64,000 bases of DNA from Pteria penguin (taxonomy: Eukaryota > Mollusca > Bivalvia > Pterioida > Pteriidae). The notes beneath the pieces were generated by a model that was given only the letters and a program-made list of their open reading frames with translations, was not told the origin of the DNA and searched no databases. The DNA is taken from positions 30,254,769 through 30,318,768 of the forward strand of contig CM068588.1 of assembly GCA_035048485.1 (NCBI GenBank), given 5' to 3'. Position 1 is the stretch's first letter, and each line of letters begins with the position of its first letter. Positions 24,180 to 34,199 of this stretch are shown here, in pieces. Both the position numbers and the translations under genes were made by a program.

Positions 24180-25339
24180 TGACAAAGCTGTTTGATACAA
24201 ATCACCAAGGACATACACACAAAATATGATAAGAGTAGAATATACATGGAAAAACATTACAAAAATATTAAATTGTGCTGCGGTTACGATACCGACTTAG
24301 GACGGTCAATTGAAGCAACAAACGTCACTCAATTGGTGTGGTTAACCTGTTTACGGGCGCCCACCTCCCCACTCATCACAAAAGCAGCACAATCAAAGGA
24401 TACACATTCAAAAATTTATAAATAATCCTCCATATAGAGAATAAGGATCAACAAGTTTCTCAAGAAGAGAGGTCATAAAAATTTTATCACACACGAAAAG
24501 TTTAATGTAAAAATAGAATGATATGTTGCTATCAAAAATATGTAAGGAGACATCAACATAAGTAAACCGTGCTCTGCCCGTCTGTAAGCGAGCTCATATC
24601 CTTGATCAATAGGAGTCCCGACTAATAGTCAGAGGGGACGAGGATCAGGACCTTATCTCCTTTGAAAAGGTTTGGACAAGGCCGTCATAGAGTCCCCACC
24701 GCCCTGTTAGTCAGCCCGCAACGCTCAAGTAAAAGTCTGCATCAGGTTGTAGAGGGACCCAATACAAGATCTATGGTCTTAGCGATGATCTCGGGGTCAT
24801 ACTGTCGATGTCGAAGGCGTTTGATAATTTCAGAACCAGCCGATATGAAATTATCGGAACCTTTGACCCTCCTTAGTTTGTACACTAGATCACCGTAGAA
24901 ATTGGGATGGGAAATTCCTCTGGATACATATTATTTCAGAATAAAATGTCTGAATAAGATTTATAAAATTTACCAAAAGTTTTTCGAAGTTTATGATATC
25001 TATATCCCTGAGTAAGAAGTTTAAAATAATCTGAGATTTTTTTTTCGTGAAAATCCAAAACGTTAGTGCAGGCTCTAGCAAACCGAACCAATTGACTAAT
25101 ATAAAAACCATATGATGGAAGTTTGGGGACATCACCATCTAGATAAGGGAAATTTACAATAGGAAATCCAAAGTCATCACGTTTATCATATATGTTGGTA
25201 TGAATATTGTTGTTAATAATTTTAATATTTAAGTTCAAAAAAGGTGTTTCCTGGTCGGAAGTATTGGCTTTGTTTATTTGAAGTTCAGATGGATAAATGT
25301 CAGATATATAGTTTTCAAACTCAGGGTTATCGATTACTC
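24180..25339 (-). mobile_element. Type B Penelope-like element, 3' half
   Basis: On the minus strand the frame resumes at VIDNPEFENYISDIYPSE and continues TNIYDKRDDFGFPIVNFPYL, LPSYGFYISQLVRFARACTN, LLTQGYRYHKLRKTFGKF and GDLVYKLRRVKGSDNFISAG, with several frameshifts. This is the C-terminal third of the reverse transcriptase. A non-coding tail follows with ACCGACTTAGGACGGTCA, which recurs at 41240, 49300, 59130 and 61400. The 5' half lies at 27741-27990, separated by the type A insertion. Confidence 0.8.
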
Positions 25340-27421
25340 AGAAAATTACACGAGTTGTACGTATCGTCCAGACACCGTATATTTACTGATATAAGCTCTA
25401 CAGAGTATAGACTAGATGGCATTATTATGGACATATCGACCGCTAGACTTTTTCGTCCCGTCAAGTCAGATATTTCTATGGAAAAATCTAATCGCCCTTT
25501 CAATTAAATTTGCAAATAAAGGCATTGATTATTTAAATTTCGGCCAAATTTTAAATCATAAGTCTGTTTTAGAGAAAATACCTCCATATTTCAAAAACAA
25601 AGATCCGCCATGTATTTCCTATAGCTACACGCCATCAGCTGCATCCAAAATTTATAATTACAAAGGGTTTCTACAGTGTCTTGATCTTAGCAACTCTGCA
25701 TGCCATTCTCAACCGTGTGCATGTTCCTCATCTAATTTCGTATATTCTCCTTGTGGCCATGTCATTACTGGTGATCTCGATATAGTTAAAACACTAAATT
25801 AAGAGAACTTTTACTTAAAGGTCCAAAATACAGAGAACCCAGATCATTCACATGGAGCCAAAATTTTGAGAATATTATGAACTGCTGCGAGGAATATGCC
25901 ACACGATGGGCAAAAAGAGAGGAAGTACAAGTCGACACTCTTTCGGAATGGATAAAATTTATTGCAGTACTGCTGAGATCAAAAATTAAAAAATTACAAG
26001 GTTCTGTAAACACCAGATTCGAATCTATTTTTAAAGATCCTGATGTTGTCAGAGAACTTACCTTCCTCCAAGAACATTATATCATTACACCAGCAGATAA
26101 AGCATCTAATAATTATACATTTACTTGTAAGAAATATTACTTTGACAGCCTAGTGAAAGAATAAGGATTAAATTCAGTTCCAGGAAATCCTACTTATACT
26201 CTCACGAACTTTTCGGTTTCGGAAGTACTCGAGAATCATAAATCTGTCCTCAATACGTTTGGTATTGACTCAAATAAATTGAATTTAGAACTTCCGTATT
26301 TGTACTGTATTCCAAAATTGCACAAAACTCCGTACAAACAACGCTTTATTGCTGGTTCCTCGAAGTGTTCCACAAAATCTGTATCGATGCTACTCACATA
26401 AATATTATCAGAAATTAAATCTGGCCTTCATAGATATTGCGAAACAGTATATTCCAGAAGTGGAATTAATCACATGTGGATCCTTAAAAATTCAAAAGAG
26501 TTGTTAGAACATCTAAAATCAAAAAGTTTTACTGAAATTCACTCCATAAAGTCTTTTGACTTTTCGACTCTGTACACAACGATCCCTCATTAGAAATTAA
26601 AAGACAGATTAGCGGAAATTATTCAAAATGCATTTACTAGTAAAAACGGAAGCCGCAAATTCAAATATATAGTAATAGGCCACGATAAAACTTACTTTGT
26701 TAGGGAAAATTCTGATTCCAAAAATAAATACACTGAAACAGCTGTCATCCAGATGTTGAACTTTCTTATCGATAACATTTTTGTGGTATTTGGAGGTAAG
26801 GTTTTTCAACAAATTGTCGGCATTCCAATGGGCACTAACTGTGCTCCGCTTCTGGCTGACATATTCCTTTATTCATACGAAGCTGAGTTCATTCAGTCTT
26901 TGCTTTCGCAAGGAAAAAAACAATTGGCTCTTGGCTTCAATTTTACTTACAGATATATAGATGATTTGCTTTCAATTAATAATCCTTCATTCCCGGATTA
27001 CCTTAGCATCATCTGTCCAAGTGAACTGGAGGTCAAAGAAACCACAGAAACTAGTAATTCTACTTCGTATTTAGATATTATGTTGTCTTTCGACATTAAT
27101 GGTCAATTGAACACCTCACTCTATGACAAACGTGACGATTTCAATTTCGCTATCACAAATTTTCCTTTCATAAGTAGCAACATTCCATCATCGCCCGCAT
27201 ACGGCGTATTCATATTTCAGGTAATACGTTATTCCAGAGCATGTTCAAATTACAATGACTTTGTTCTGAGGGCTAGGCGACTTTCAGTTAAGCTGCTCAA
27301 CCAGGGTTATATATGTGCTAGACTAGCATCGTCACTGAGGAAGTTCTACGGTCGTTACGAGACTCTTATTACTCCATATGATATCTCGTTATCCAGACTT
27401 TTAAATGATATTCTGGACTGA
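25340..27421 (+). pseudogene. Type A reverse transcriptase, inactivated
   Basis: The product would copy element RNA into DNA at a nicked target. Motifs in order are HRIFTDISSTEYRLDG, the cysteine-rich CGHVITGDLDIVK (25755-25795), KGPKYREPRSF, WAKREEVQVDTLSEW, PADKASNNY, the family hallmark IPKLHKTPYKQRFIAGSS (26310-26364), SFDFSTLYTTIPH, GIPMGTNCAPLLADIF (26818-26865), the catalytic RYIDDLLSINN (26952-26984) and YDKRDDFNFAITNFPF. Lesions are frameshifts near 25500 and 25796 and in-frame stops at 26162, 26399 and 26591. No GIY-YIG endonuclease is visible downstream. The last 222 codons are open. Confidence 0.85.
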
Positions 27422-27740
27422 GACCGATTCCGATCACTTTACACAGATTTGACACCTTCTATACTAGAAGGTTACCTACTTCGACTTCTCCATATATAGA
27501 TACATATGGAATTCACACGATTTGACTCTTTCTACGGGGTATATGTGACGGGTGTTGCTAGCAAGCAGGAGATGCTCACTCTCCCCGGGCACCTGGTCTC
27601 ACTCCATCACAGGGGTTCACATATGCTCTTCAAGTAGACATATTTTGTTATTTTCCATTTGTTTTTCATTTTCACTGATTTTGTATGTCCTATGGTTTCA
27701 TGATTTTTGGACTTGTGGTTTGGATTTATCCATCATCTTT
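25340..27740 (+). mobile_element. Type A Penelope-like retrotransposon
   Basis: It holds a nearly complete but broken reverse-transcriptase gene (stop at 27419-27421) plus about 320 bp of 3' sequence. That 3' sequence contains the recurrent structured segment at 27540-27625. The 3' end, CATCATCTTTAC, is fixed by comparison with the copy at 54000-54775. It lies within the type B element. Assignment to Penelope-like elements rests on RT motifs; I cannot place it in a named clade. Confidence 0.8.
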
Positions 27741-27990
27741 ACATATCATCAAGATATCTAGAGGTGTCAATGAACTTATCAATAGAAGTTTGAAAAGAAT
27801 GCATAAAGTCTCTCTCATAACAGTATAAAAATAAATCTGCTATAAGGGGAGCGCAGTTAGTGCCCATAGGAATCCTAATAATCTGTTGATAAATCTTGCC
27901 ATTAAATTGTACATAAACACTATCCATCATTGGGCCTACCAACTTATTTATTTCACAAAATTAAAAGATTTTAAAACGGGCGACAGTATA
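27741..27990 (-). mobile_element. Type B Penelope-like element, 5' RT fragment
   Basis: The minus strand reads DSVYVQFNGKIYQQIIRIPM, GTNCAPLIADLFLYCYERDF and DTSRYLDD, then stops at the boundary with type A. The YLDD catalytic motif is cut off from its continuation (VIDNPEFENY), which is found at 25339. Upstream of 27990 I cannot follow the frame. Confidence 0.85.
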
Positions 27991-27999
27991 CCATATCAG

Positions 28000-28756
28000 T
28001 CGGCCTATCAACTTATCCGATTTCATGCAATTAAGACAAGGCATTACAAAAGAAAAAAAGTATACTTTGTTAAAATGATACATGACTGCTCGCCTGCAGT
28101 GTTCAATATTGGATTTTGTTTATATTGCCGATGTAATTGATATGTCTCCTACAATAAAAGTTTTTGTTCGGAATAAATCAGTCAAATAAAAAATATGTGG
28201 TGTTTGCTGCATTTGTTACATACAGTTAGATAGCGGATTAAGATCCAACAGATCAAAGATTTGGAACTAAAAACCTTGTCTTTAGATGTTACTAAAAGAA
28301 AAAAAAGGTTACTCTGCCCGTGGCAACTGTCGTCATATACACGAGTCAAAAATAACTATCAATGACAGGGTCGTTAGTGTTTTGTTATATGGCTTTACCA
28401 GCAGCTGGAATCGCCTTCTCCAATAGAATATAAGCCGCATTGTATGGGACTTCTTATCATTTTATCAGTCACACCATAGTACCTAGACAAGTTGTTCATA
28501 CCTGGTTTGCTTCTTAAATGACTTGAATGGAATTTGAGCCTTTCCTAGGAGTAAAATGCTAAGATTCCGAGCAGTTGTCAATAAGGAAGATATCTACTAT
28601 AACACACAAAATAAAGAGGTGGGATCAGAGGAGTAAAGAGAGAAATTGGAGGAGTAAGCATCCCCTGTTAATCGGTTACATACGCCGCCATGCCATAGGA
28701 TTTTGCGAGCTGGTATAATTCGTAGTCATATTAAATGGTAACTGTAGTCACAATGA
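28000..28756. other. Non-coding with one copy of the recurrent structured segment
   Basis: 28622-28700 carries GGAGGAGTAAGCATCCCCTG followed by GGTTACATACGCCGCCATG, a diverged copy of the segment best seen at 32568-32661. The remainder is unrecognised. Confidence 0.5.
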
Positions 28757-29235
28757 CAGTTGGGTGCAGTCCTAACCTCACATTCAAGTGCACTTGACAA
28801 GTGAATTTCAAGTTTAGTTTTTCGTCCCGAAAACCAGTCATTAAGTTTAGTCAAGTGCACTTGATATCAAGTTTACTTTAAAGTATTTCCGTCTTCAAGT
28901 TTACTATCACGTGGCACCAAGTTTGCTTTTCACGTTTGTTGAATGCATTTATCCAGTTCCGTATAACACGATAAAAATAATTATCTAATTATGTACAATT
29001 GCATATTTTTTATAAAAAAATTGTTTTAATAGAAAAGTAAAGTAAATGTACATGTATATAGAAAGTAAATTAAACTTGAAGTGCACTTGGAATCACGTTT
29101 AGTACTAAACTTGGAATCAAGTTTACTACTAAACTTGATTCCAAGTTTACTCTGTTGTCGTCAAGTAAACTTGAAAAGCAGTCATAAAGTTAACTTGAAG
29201 TGCACTTTATGTAAGGTTAGGACTGCACCTAACTG
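28757..29235. mobile_element. MITE with terminal inverted repeats and internal short repeats
   Basis: The left end CAGTTGGGTGCAGTCCTAAC matches the right end in inverse (CAGTTAGGTGCAGTCCTAAC), continuing into ACAT and AAGTGCACTT on both sides. The interior carries many copies of TCAAGTTTACT / AGTAAACTTGA in both orientations. No coding frame. Confidence 0.85.
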
Positions 29236-29239
29236 TATT

Positions 29240-30060
29240 TCTGAAAAGCGCGAATAAGGTCTTTATGAAATAGCCGAATCATAAAAATTTGCGGAATGTA
29301 GCTTTGAAACATGTTTTTTCGTATCCATGTGATATCAACTTTTCACTCGGTAGCTTGCCTCGGTAAATAAATAAGAAAGAACCGTTGTATGAAAAAGCTC
29401 TAGTACATCAGATCAATTCAGTCATATAGATACCGTACAAATATAGCAATAAAAATACTAAAGGTATATGGAAAGTTAAGGATAGGAAAATTGAGTCGTC
29501 ACGTTAGTCATATATCGACGTAGTAAGTCTAATGTTTCTTTGAAAATTGTATAGAAAGTACGCAATGTAGGATTCTGATTCAAATGTAATTTTTGATTCT
29601 TCGGGATAGACTGCTTGTAGATATGCATCAAAGTTTCTATTATATATAAACTATACAATTAAAATAATAATGCCATTTGCTTTGCATTTAACATATAAGA
29701 TATTCATAAATTCAGCTTCCTACGAATAGTAAACGAAATCGGCTAGTGAAAGTTTACATTTAGTGACTATAGGATTGCCAGTGGTTTGTTGAAATAATTG
29801 GCCACCGAATATAACATATATATTATCAATAAAGAAGCCAGCATATTCTGCATTTCATCTTCAGAGTACTAAAATTTCAAATCATTGTGTTTCTTAATAA
29901 AGAAGGTGTCCGGATAGCCCAACACAATGTGCCTTTATCTGCGAGAGCTGTTCTAAAAACAGTTAACCAAGATTTTTGATAGTCTTTCTTTTAGTTTATC
30001 AAAAGGGATATTTCGTATTTGATAAATCTCGGAAATTTAAGTTTTTCAATGATCGGGGTT
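29240..30060 (-). mobile_element. Type A-like reverse transcriptase fragment
   Basis: The minus strand carries, across frameshifts, VLGYPDTFFIKKHNDLKF, FIDNIYVIFGGQLFQQTTGN, then EAEFMNILY, YPEESKITFE, a TSIYD.RDD segment and FIYRGKLPSEKLISHGYEKT followed by TFRKF. This is the same order as the type A RT but from a different, more diverged copy. GIPMGTNCAP is degraded to GNPIVTKCKL and YIDD is not recognisable. Confidence 0.7.
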
Positions 30061-30418
30061 TTTTTTTCTAGTTTCCACGTACAGCTGATTTTTCATGTTT
30101 TCTCAAAGGAATGGAATAAAGTAAAGTTAAGCACGTGTATGGTGAATACCTAACTGTTTATGGATTAAGAGCATACAAAAACATATCGCGTATATGTATT
30201 TTGCTGCAAGACTGATGCCCCTGAGTACGTTTGCGTCATGGAGAATTGGACATGCCCATCAAATGGACAATGCTGCATCCAATGCTAGATATATTTCCTA
30301 TGTTATCATCACAGCCATATGGAAAAGCAATGTCTAGTTTACTAATTATAATGCAGAGGGGGTTTTTTTGTCTGCAGAGTGGTGTACTCGATACGGTACA
30401 ATCAGTAGGATGCTATAT

Positions 30419-30505
30419 ACAGTCAAACCTCGATATCTCGAAGTCGGAGGGACGGTGGAAAATACTTCGATATATCTGTAGTTCGAGATATCCAAATTTC
30501 GAGTT
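30419..30505 (+). mobile_element. Terminal fragment of a mariner-type element
   Basis: ACAGTCAAACCTCGATATCT starts a segment with CTTCGATATATCTGTAGTTCG and CGAGATATCCAAATTTCGAG, a repeated TCGATATCTCGAA theme typical of pogo/mariner-like inverted repeats in invertebrates. The second end was not found. Confidence 0.45.
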
Positions 30506-30509
30506 TAGG

Positions 30510-31710
30510 ATCACAAATTTTGAAGTTGTTAACATACGCCGGTACATTTGACACGTGATTGTTATAGTACGTGATGTATTTATCAAGAAATACGCGTTTA
30601 TGTACATAGTTACAAAATAATTAATCTAAATCTCAACATATCTTTTATTTATGAATATATGAAGAGAATATACTCCAAAACTGAAAACGTCATGTTTGGT
30701 TCTCAGTAATTTTGTATGTTAAATTCAATTCTGGACGTAACTGTCGTATACTATCCTTTAAACCAAGGACGGACTGATGGATGAGACGAGGTGAAGAAAC
30801 TTGTCACAATTTTACTTTATTCAAAACACATCAAGCTACTGTTACTTTGCATAAAAATACACAGACATACTCATGGATACGAAATAAAAATAGATTAATG
30901 AACAATGTAAAGAAATTTCTTTAAATAAATGCAGGTATGAAAAACTGAGTTAATGTTATTTCTTTAATTGTAAGGTTAAATTCAATAAGCTATCATCATG
31001 TGGTAAAATTAGTATAAATAACAAGGTATGAATGGACTCGATCGATTTTGTAAATACTGCGGCTTTCTACATTGTACACCGCCACGGTCAATGGGGAATT
31101 TTTACAAACGCTTAGATGATCCAGATTCGTGATTTGTTATGATGTATACTCCTCGGAATTTATCTTCAATTTCTAAGTAAAATCTTATTTTTTAATCTTT
31201 TGTTTTACCATGATTATTATCTTAAATGAGAAAATAATGAAATATATATAATCTATGTATACTTCTTCATTGAATTCAAATGTGGATTTCAAAATATTTA
31301 TAAAAGGATTTGTAAAAAATTACTGAAAAATTGTATTATGGCCTAGGATAAAACCAGAGTTACCCTCTCATGCATTCGGGATCTCTCCCGCCTTTACTCA
31401 TAAGAGAATGCTGCAATATGTAAAACTCAAAACGGAAACGTGCAGTGAAATAGTCCCATTGATCAAACGCGCGCGTGATCTGTCAACTAGGAAAGACGCC
31501 GCGGAGAAAAAGAAGCCAACTTGATAGTGTTGCCATGAATGTGATGCTGGAATGGAAATCGTCAGGAGTGTCATATAGCGAGGTATAATAATTGACAATC
31601 AATGAGATTAGATATTATGGTCGTGTTCTGAGGAAATCACTAATGCATAAAGGAAGAACAAAAATGGAATTCATAGAAATTAATGAAACTATTTACAGTG
31701 GGTATACAAT
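30510..31710. other. Non-coding, nothing recognised
   Basis: AT-rich sequence with a GC-richer patch at 31440-31510. No domain is recognised on either strand. Confidence 0.4.
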
Positions 31711-32106
31711 GCGCATATGGTGCACTTAATTTAAAAGGTATATATGTTCTATATTTATTATAACCTCTAGGTCGATGTCACTGCTGGTGGACTGATACTT
31801 CCCGAGGGCATCATAAGTCTAGTTTTCAGTGCTTTTGCACTGACGTGAAATATATACTTCAAATTTTCAGTCATCAATTTAAGTAAATCACCCTAAAACT
31901 ATGGAGTATCTCCCTCATACAGAGCTCTGTCCTTTGATAAATTCTTTGGTTCACTTTTCGGTCATTTTGGTTTGAACACTGTTCTTCAAATATTTATATA
32001 TTTTGAGAATTCCAATCATTTGGCGACGAGCTGAAGAGACATAAATTGTCGAAATGCGCATATGGTGCACTTAATTTGAAAGGTATATATGTTCTATATT
32101 TATTAT
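31711..32106 (+). mobile_element. Solitary terminal repeat of a Penelope-like element
   Basis: A direct repeat of about 50 bp (GCGCATATGGTGCACTTAAT...) occurs at 31711-31761 and 32056-32106, bracketing about 345 bp. The interior has GAGGGCATCATAAGTCTAG, CAGTGCTTTTGCACTGAC and, at the right, a hammerhead-like core. This matches the pseudo-LTR organisation of Penelope-like elements. No RT is attached. Confidence 0.6.
32020..32070 (+). ncRNA. Hammerhead ribozyme-like motif (probably degenerate)
   Basis: CTGAAGA at 32031-32037 fits the CUGANGA core. A short stem II (GACA-TAAAT-TGTC) follows, then CGAAA at 32050-32054, and a stem III candidate (ATGC...GTGC) leading to a possible cleavage triplet. 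Penelope-like elements are known to carry minimal type I hammerheads in their terminal repeats. Stem III pairing is imperfect here, so activity is doubtful. Confidence 0.55.
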
Positions 32107-32276
32107 ATAAATTCCTTTTCTAAAATTGGTGTTATAGAAAATTGGACTTTAAAAATTGTCAAAATGACTTAGTTTTTAATGTCCAACGACGACAGCGCTA
32201 GGACATGAATCTATGAACTTAGAAATGTAGGTAGGCGAAGAGTAATTGTATATGATTAACGTCTATATTAATTTAG

Positions 32277-32500
32277 CTGATGTAGCTCAGTAAATGAGGT
32301 GCTCAGCTCATAACCGAGAGGCCAGGGGCACAAGGGTGTCTTGTCTTTCGGACAGTGAAAACCTAGGTTCCGTGTCACCGTAGGCGTTGCACGTAAAGAA
32401 CACTCACTGTTTGGGATCGGTCTGTTGCAATGGTATAAATTTCTATGCAGTGCATAGGCAGATGTGGTCAATATATATGTGAAATTATCTTGGAGTGATG
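32277..32500 (+). mobile_element. tRNA-derived SINE
   Basis: The head GATGTAGCTCAGTAAATGAG fits a pol III A box. It is followed by GTCTTTCGGACAGTGAAAAC, GCACGTAAAGAACACTCACTG, GTCTGTTGCAATGGT and GCATAGGCAGATGTGGTCA. The module order equals the copy at 51265-51527. The B box is eroded. Confidence 0.75.
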
Positions 32501-32680
32501 TAAAAGTAAAATAGGAAAGTAAATGGCGTCACATGATTATGGCACTAACAAAAAAAGTGCCACAGTGGACATTCACGGAACCCTGAAAATTAGAAGCGAG
32601 ACCAGGTGTCTGGGAGGAGTGAGCATCTCCTGATTGGCTAGTCACACCCGCCGTGAATGTCTTTACATACAGAATAATCT
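32500..32680 (+). repeat. Repeat family R, 5' part with structured segment
   Basis: The start GTAAATGGCGTCACATGATT ATGGCACTAAC matches 53380 onward. It contains the structured segment with a perfect 11-bp closing stem, GACATTCACGG at 32568-32578 and CCGTGAATGTC at 32651-32661. Confidence 0.75.
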
Positions 32681-32689
32681 AATATAATT

Positions 32690-33700
32690 CAGCAAAGATC
32701 AAGGGTTTGCAATAAATTGACTTATTTGAGAAAATCTGGTATTGTGATACATTCTCTTATTGCAGTACTATGTATGTCGTTGTACATGCGAAAGACCGTT
32801 TTTACTAATGGTGACATTAAGCCAATATCCAACATACAATTTAATTTCGACAATAAGAAAATTTCAGAATAATTATTCGACTTACTTGTGTTCTATCTTT
32901 AGGCGACTACTTATGTTAGGTTGGGTAATACTATTTTAACTAGTGATTACATTGTCATAACATATTTAAAAGACAAACTGTGTGAGAATATTGGATCATT
33001 CACATGTCGTGACGCAGTTTCACATGACTCAGATCGGTATTTTGTGTGTCCTATTAATTGCTTTGGAAGTATGTGCGACACAATGGCTGTCAGACCTCAA
33101 TGCTCTGAATATGAAATCTTAAAAACATCTATAAGATACAAACTAACGTTTCTTTTTTTGTGCTAATTCCTTATTATCTGCATGTCAATGGCAATTTCTA
33201 TCATAAAACAGAGTCTTTCGACTTGACGCATCAAGTTAAAATGTTTATACTTGTTTTACCTGTTACCTACTCTATATCCGCTGTAAAGATAGCTCACAAC
33301 TAAAATTCTAATTTTAATCTAAGAACAAGAATTCTCTTCTTTCTAATGTAACTTGACTGTAGAATAAAGCTAAACATTGAAATTATAATGAAACTTACAA
33401 TGTGAACCATGTATTCATTTTAAAGCCAAAACCGATCGCTGAATGATTAAAGTTATTAGATCTAGCAAATAATTTATCGATTGCAAGAATGAATAATAAG
33501 GACCCACGAGTTTAGAAATTCACAAAATATACATATATGTAAATTAAATTCCTTCTGAAATCGACGAATCAAACAAAGTTTACAGAATATGTTATCCAAA
33601 TCCATTCTACTAGCTGTGAAACCAGCCAAGTGGCTCAAATGCATGAAATTGCATAGTAAACATGCATATGTGTGTATCAGACTCTTATCAGTTATCTTTA
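32690..33700. other. Non-coding, nothing recognised
   Basis: A plus-strand open frame at 32921-33166 contains several cysteines but has no promoter, splice context or family that I can name. Confidence 0.35.
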
Positions 33701-33707
33701 AACTTAC

Positions 33708-33786
33708 CGTAGTATGGATTAACGTAAATAATGAACATTAACGTAATGAGTATTTTGAAGAGAATCTTGCACTTAATTTTATACAT
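33708..33786 (-). CDS. Candidate first coding exon with signal-anchor-like N-terminus
   Basis: ATG opens MYKIKCKILFKILITLMFII followed by YVNPYY, with one extra base before a GTAAGT donor. A short basic stretch then a hydrophobic run is typical of a type II membrane protein or a signal peptide. It ends in phase 1, the phase required by the CLN3 exon at 9949-9994, but CLN3 proteins usually start with a hydrophilic dileucine tail. It may instead belong to another minus-strand gene. Confidence 0.3.
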
Positions 33787-34152
33787 CGTTAGCAAATGTT
33801 GTACCCACCAGGTCCAAAAAGAATGAAAATCGGCGGATAGTGTTCACATAAGGTGTAGCCGGTCGATAGGAGATATCTACTCCTCTTTAGTACCTGATTC
33901 AATATTTGACTCTCCTTGATTGCCCTTACTCCCGATTGTGTGTGTATCGTACCTTTCGACATTTACACAACTTACTGCTTTTTATCGTAGTATTTAACTT
34001 GATATTATCACATCTTTGAAGAATTTCATGTAATACCCTACATTGATGACAACAATAGTTACAACATTTTGCGTAATAATAGACTCAGGTTTTCTTGTAG
34101 ATTAGTCTGGATATAAGTATACTTCAGATACTTGTATAAAGCAAACACTCAC

Positions 34153-34199
34153 CTCTGTATTTTCTTTGATAACGCAGCTCGTAGGTTGTTAAAAGCCAT
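34153..34199 (-). CDS. Candidate first coding exon, unknown gene
   Basis: ATG opens MAFNNLRAALSKKIQ, ending in phase 2 at a consensus donor AGAG-GTGAGT. Upstream ATGs at about 34250 and 34240 meet stops quickly. The phase does not fit directly onto the first recognised CLN3 exon, so either a small exon is missing or this belongs to another gene. Confidence 0.3.

Noticed and set aside
24192..24425. Plus-strand open frame in the type B tail
   Set aside because: The segment recurs without an open frame at 59130 and 61400, so it is non-coding tail sequence.
32921..33166. Cysteine-containing plus-strand open frame as a secreted peptide gene
   Set aside because: No signal peptide at its start, no regular cysteine spacing and no splice context.
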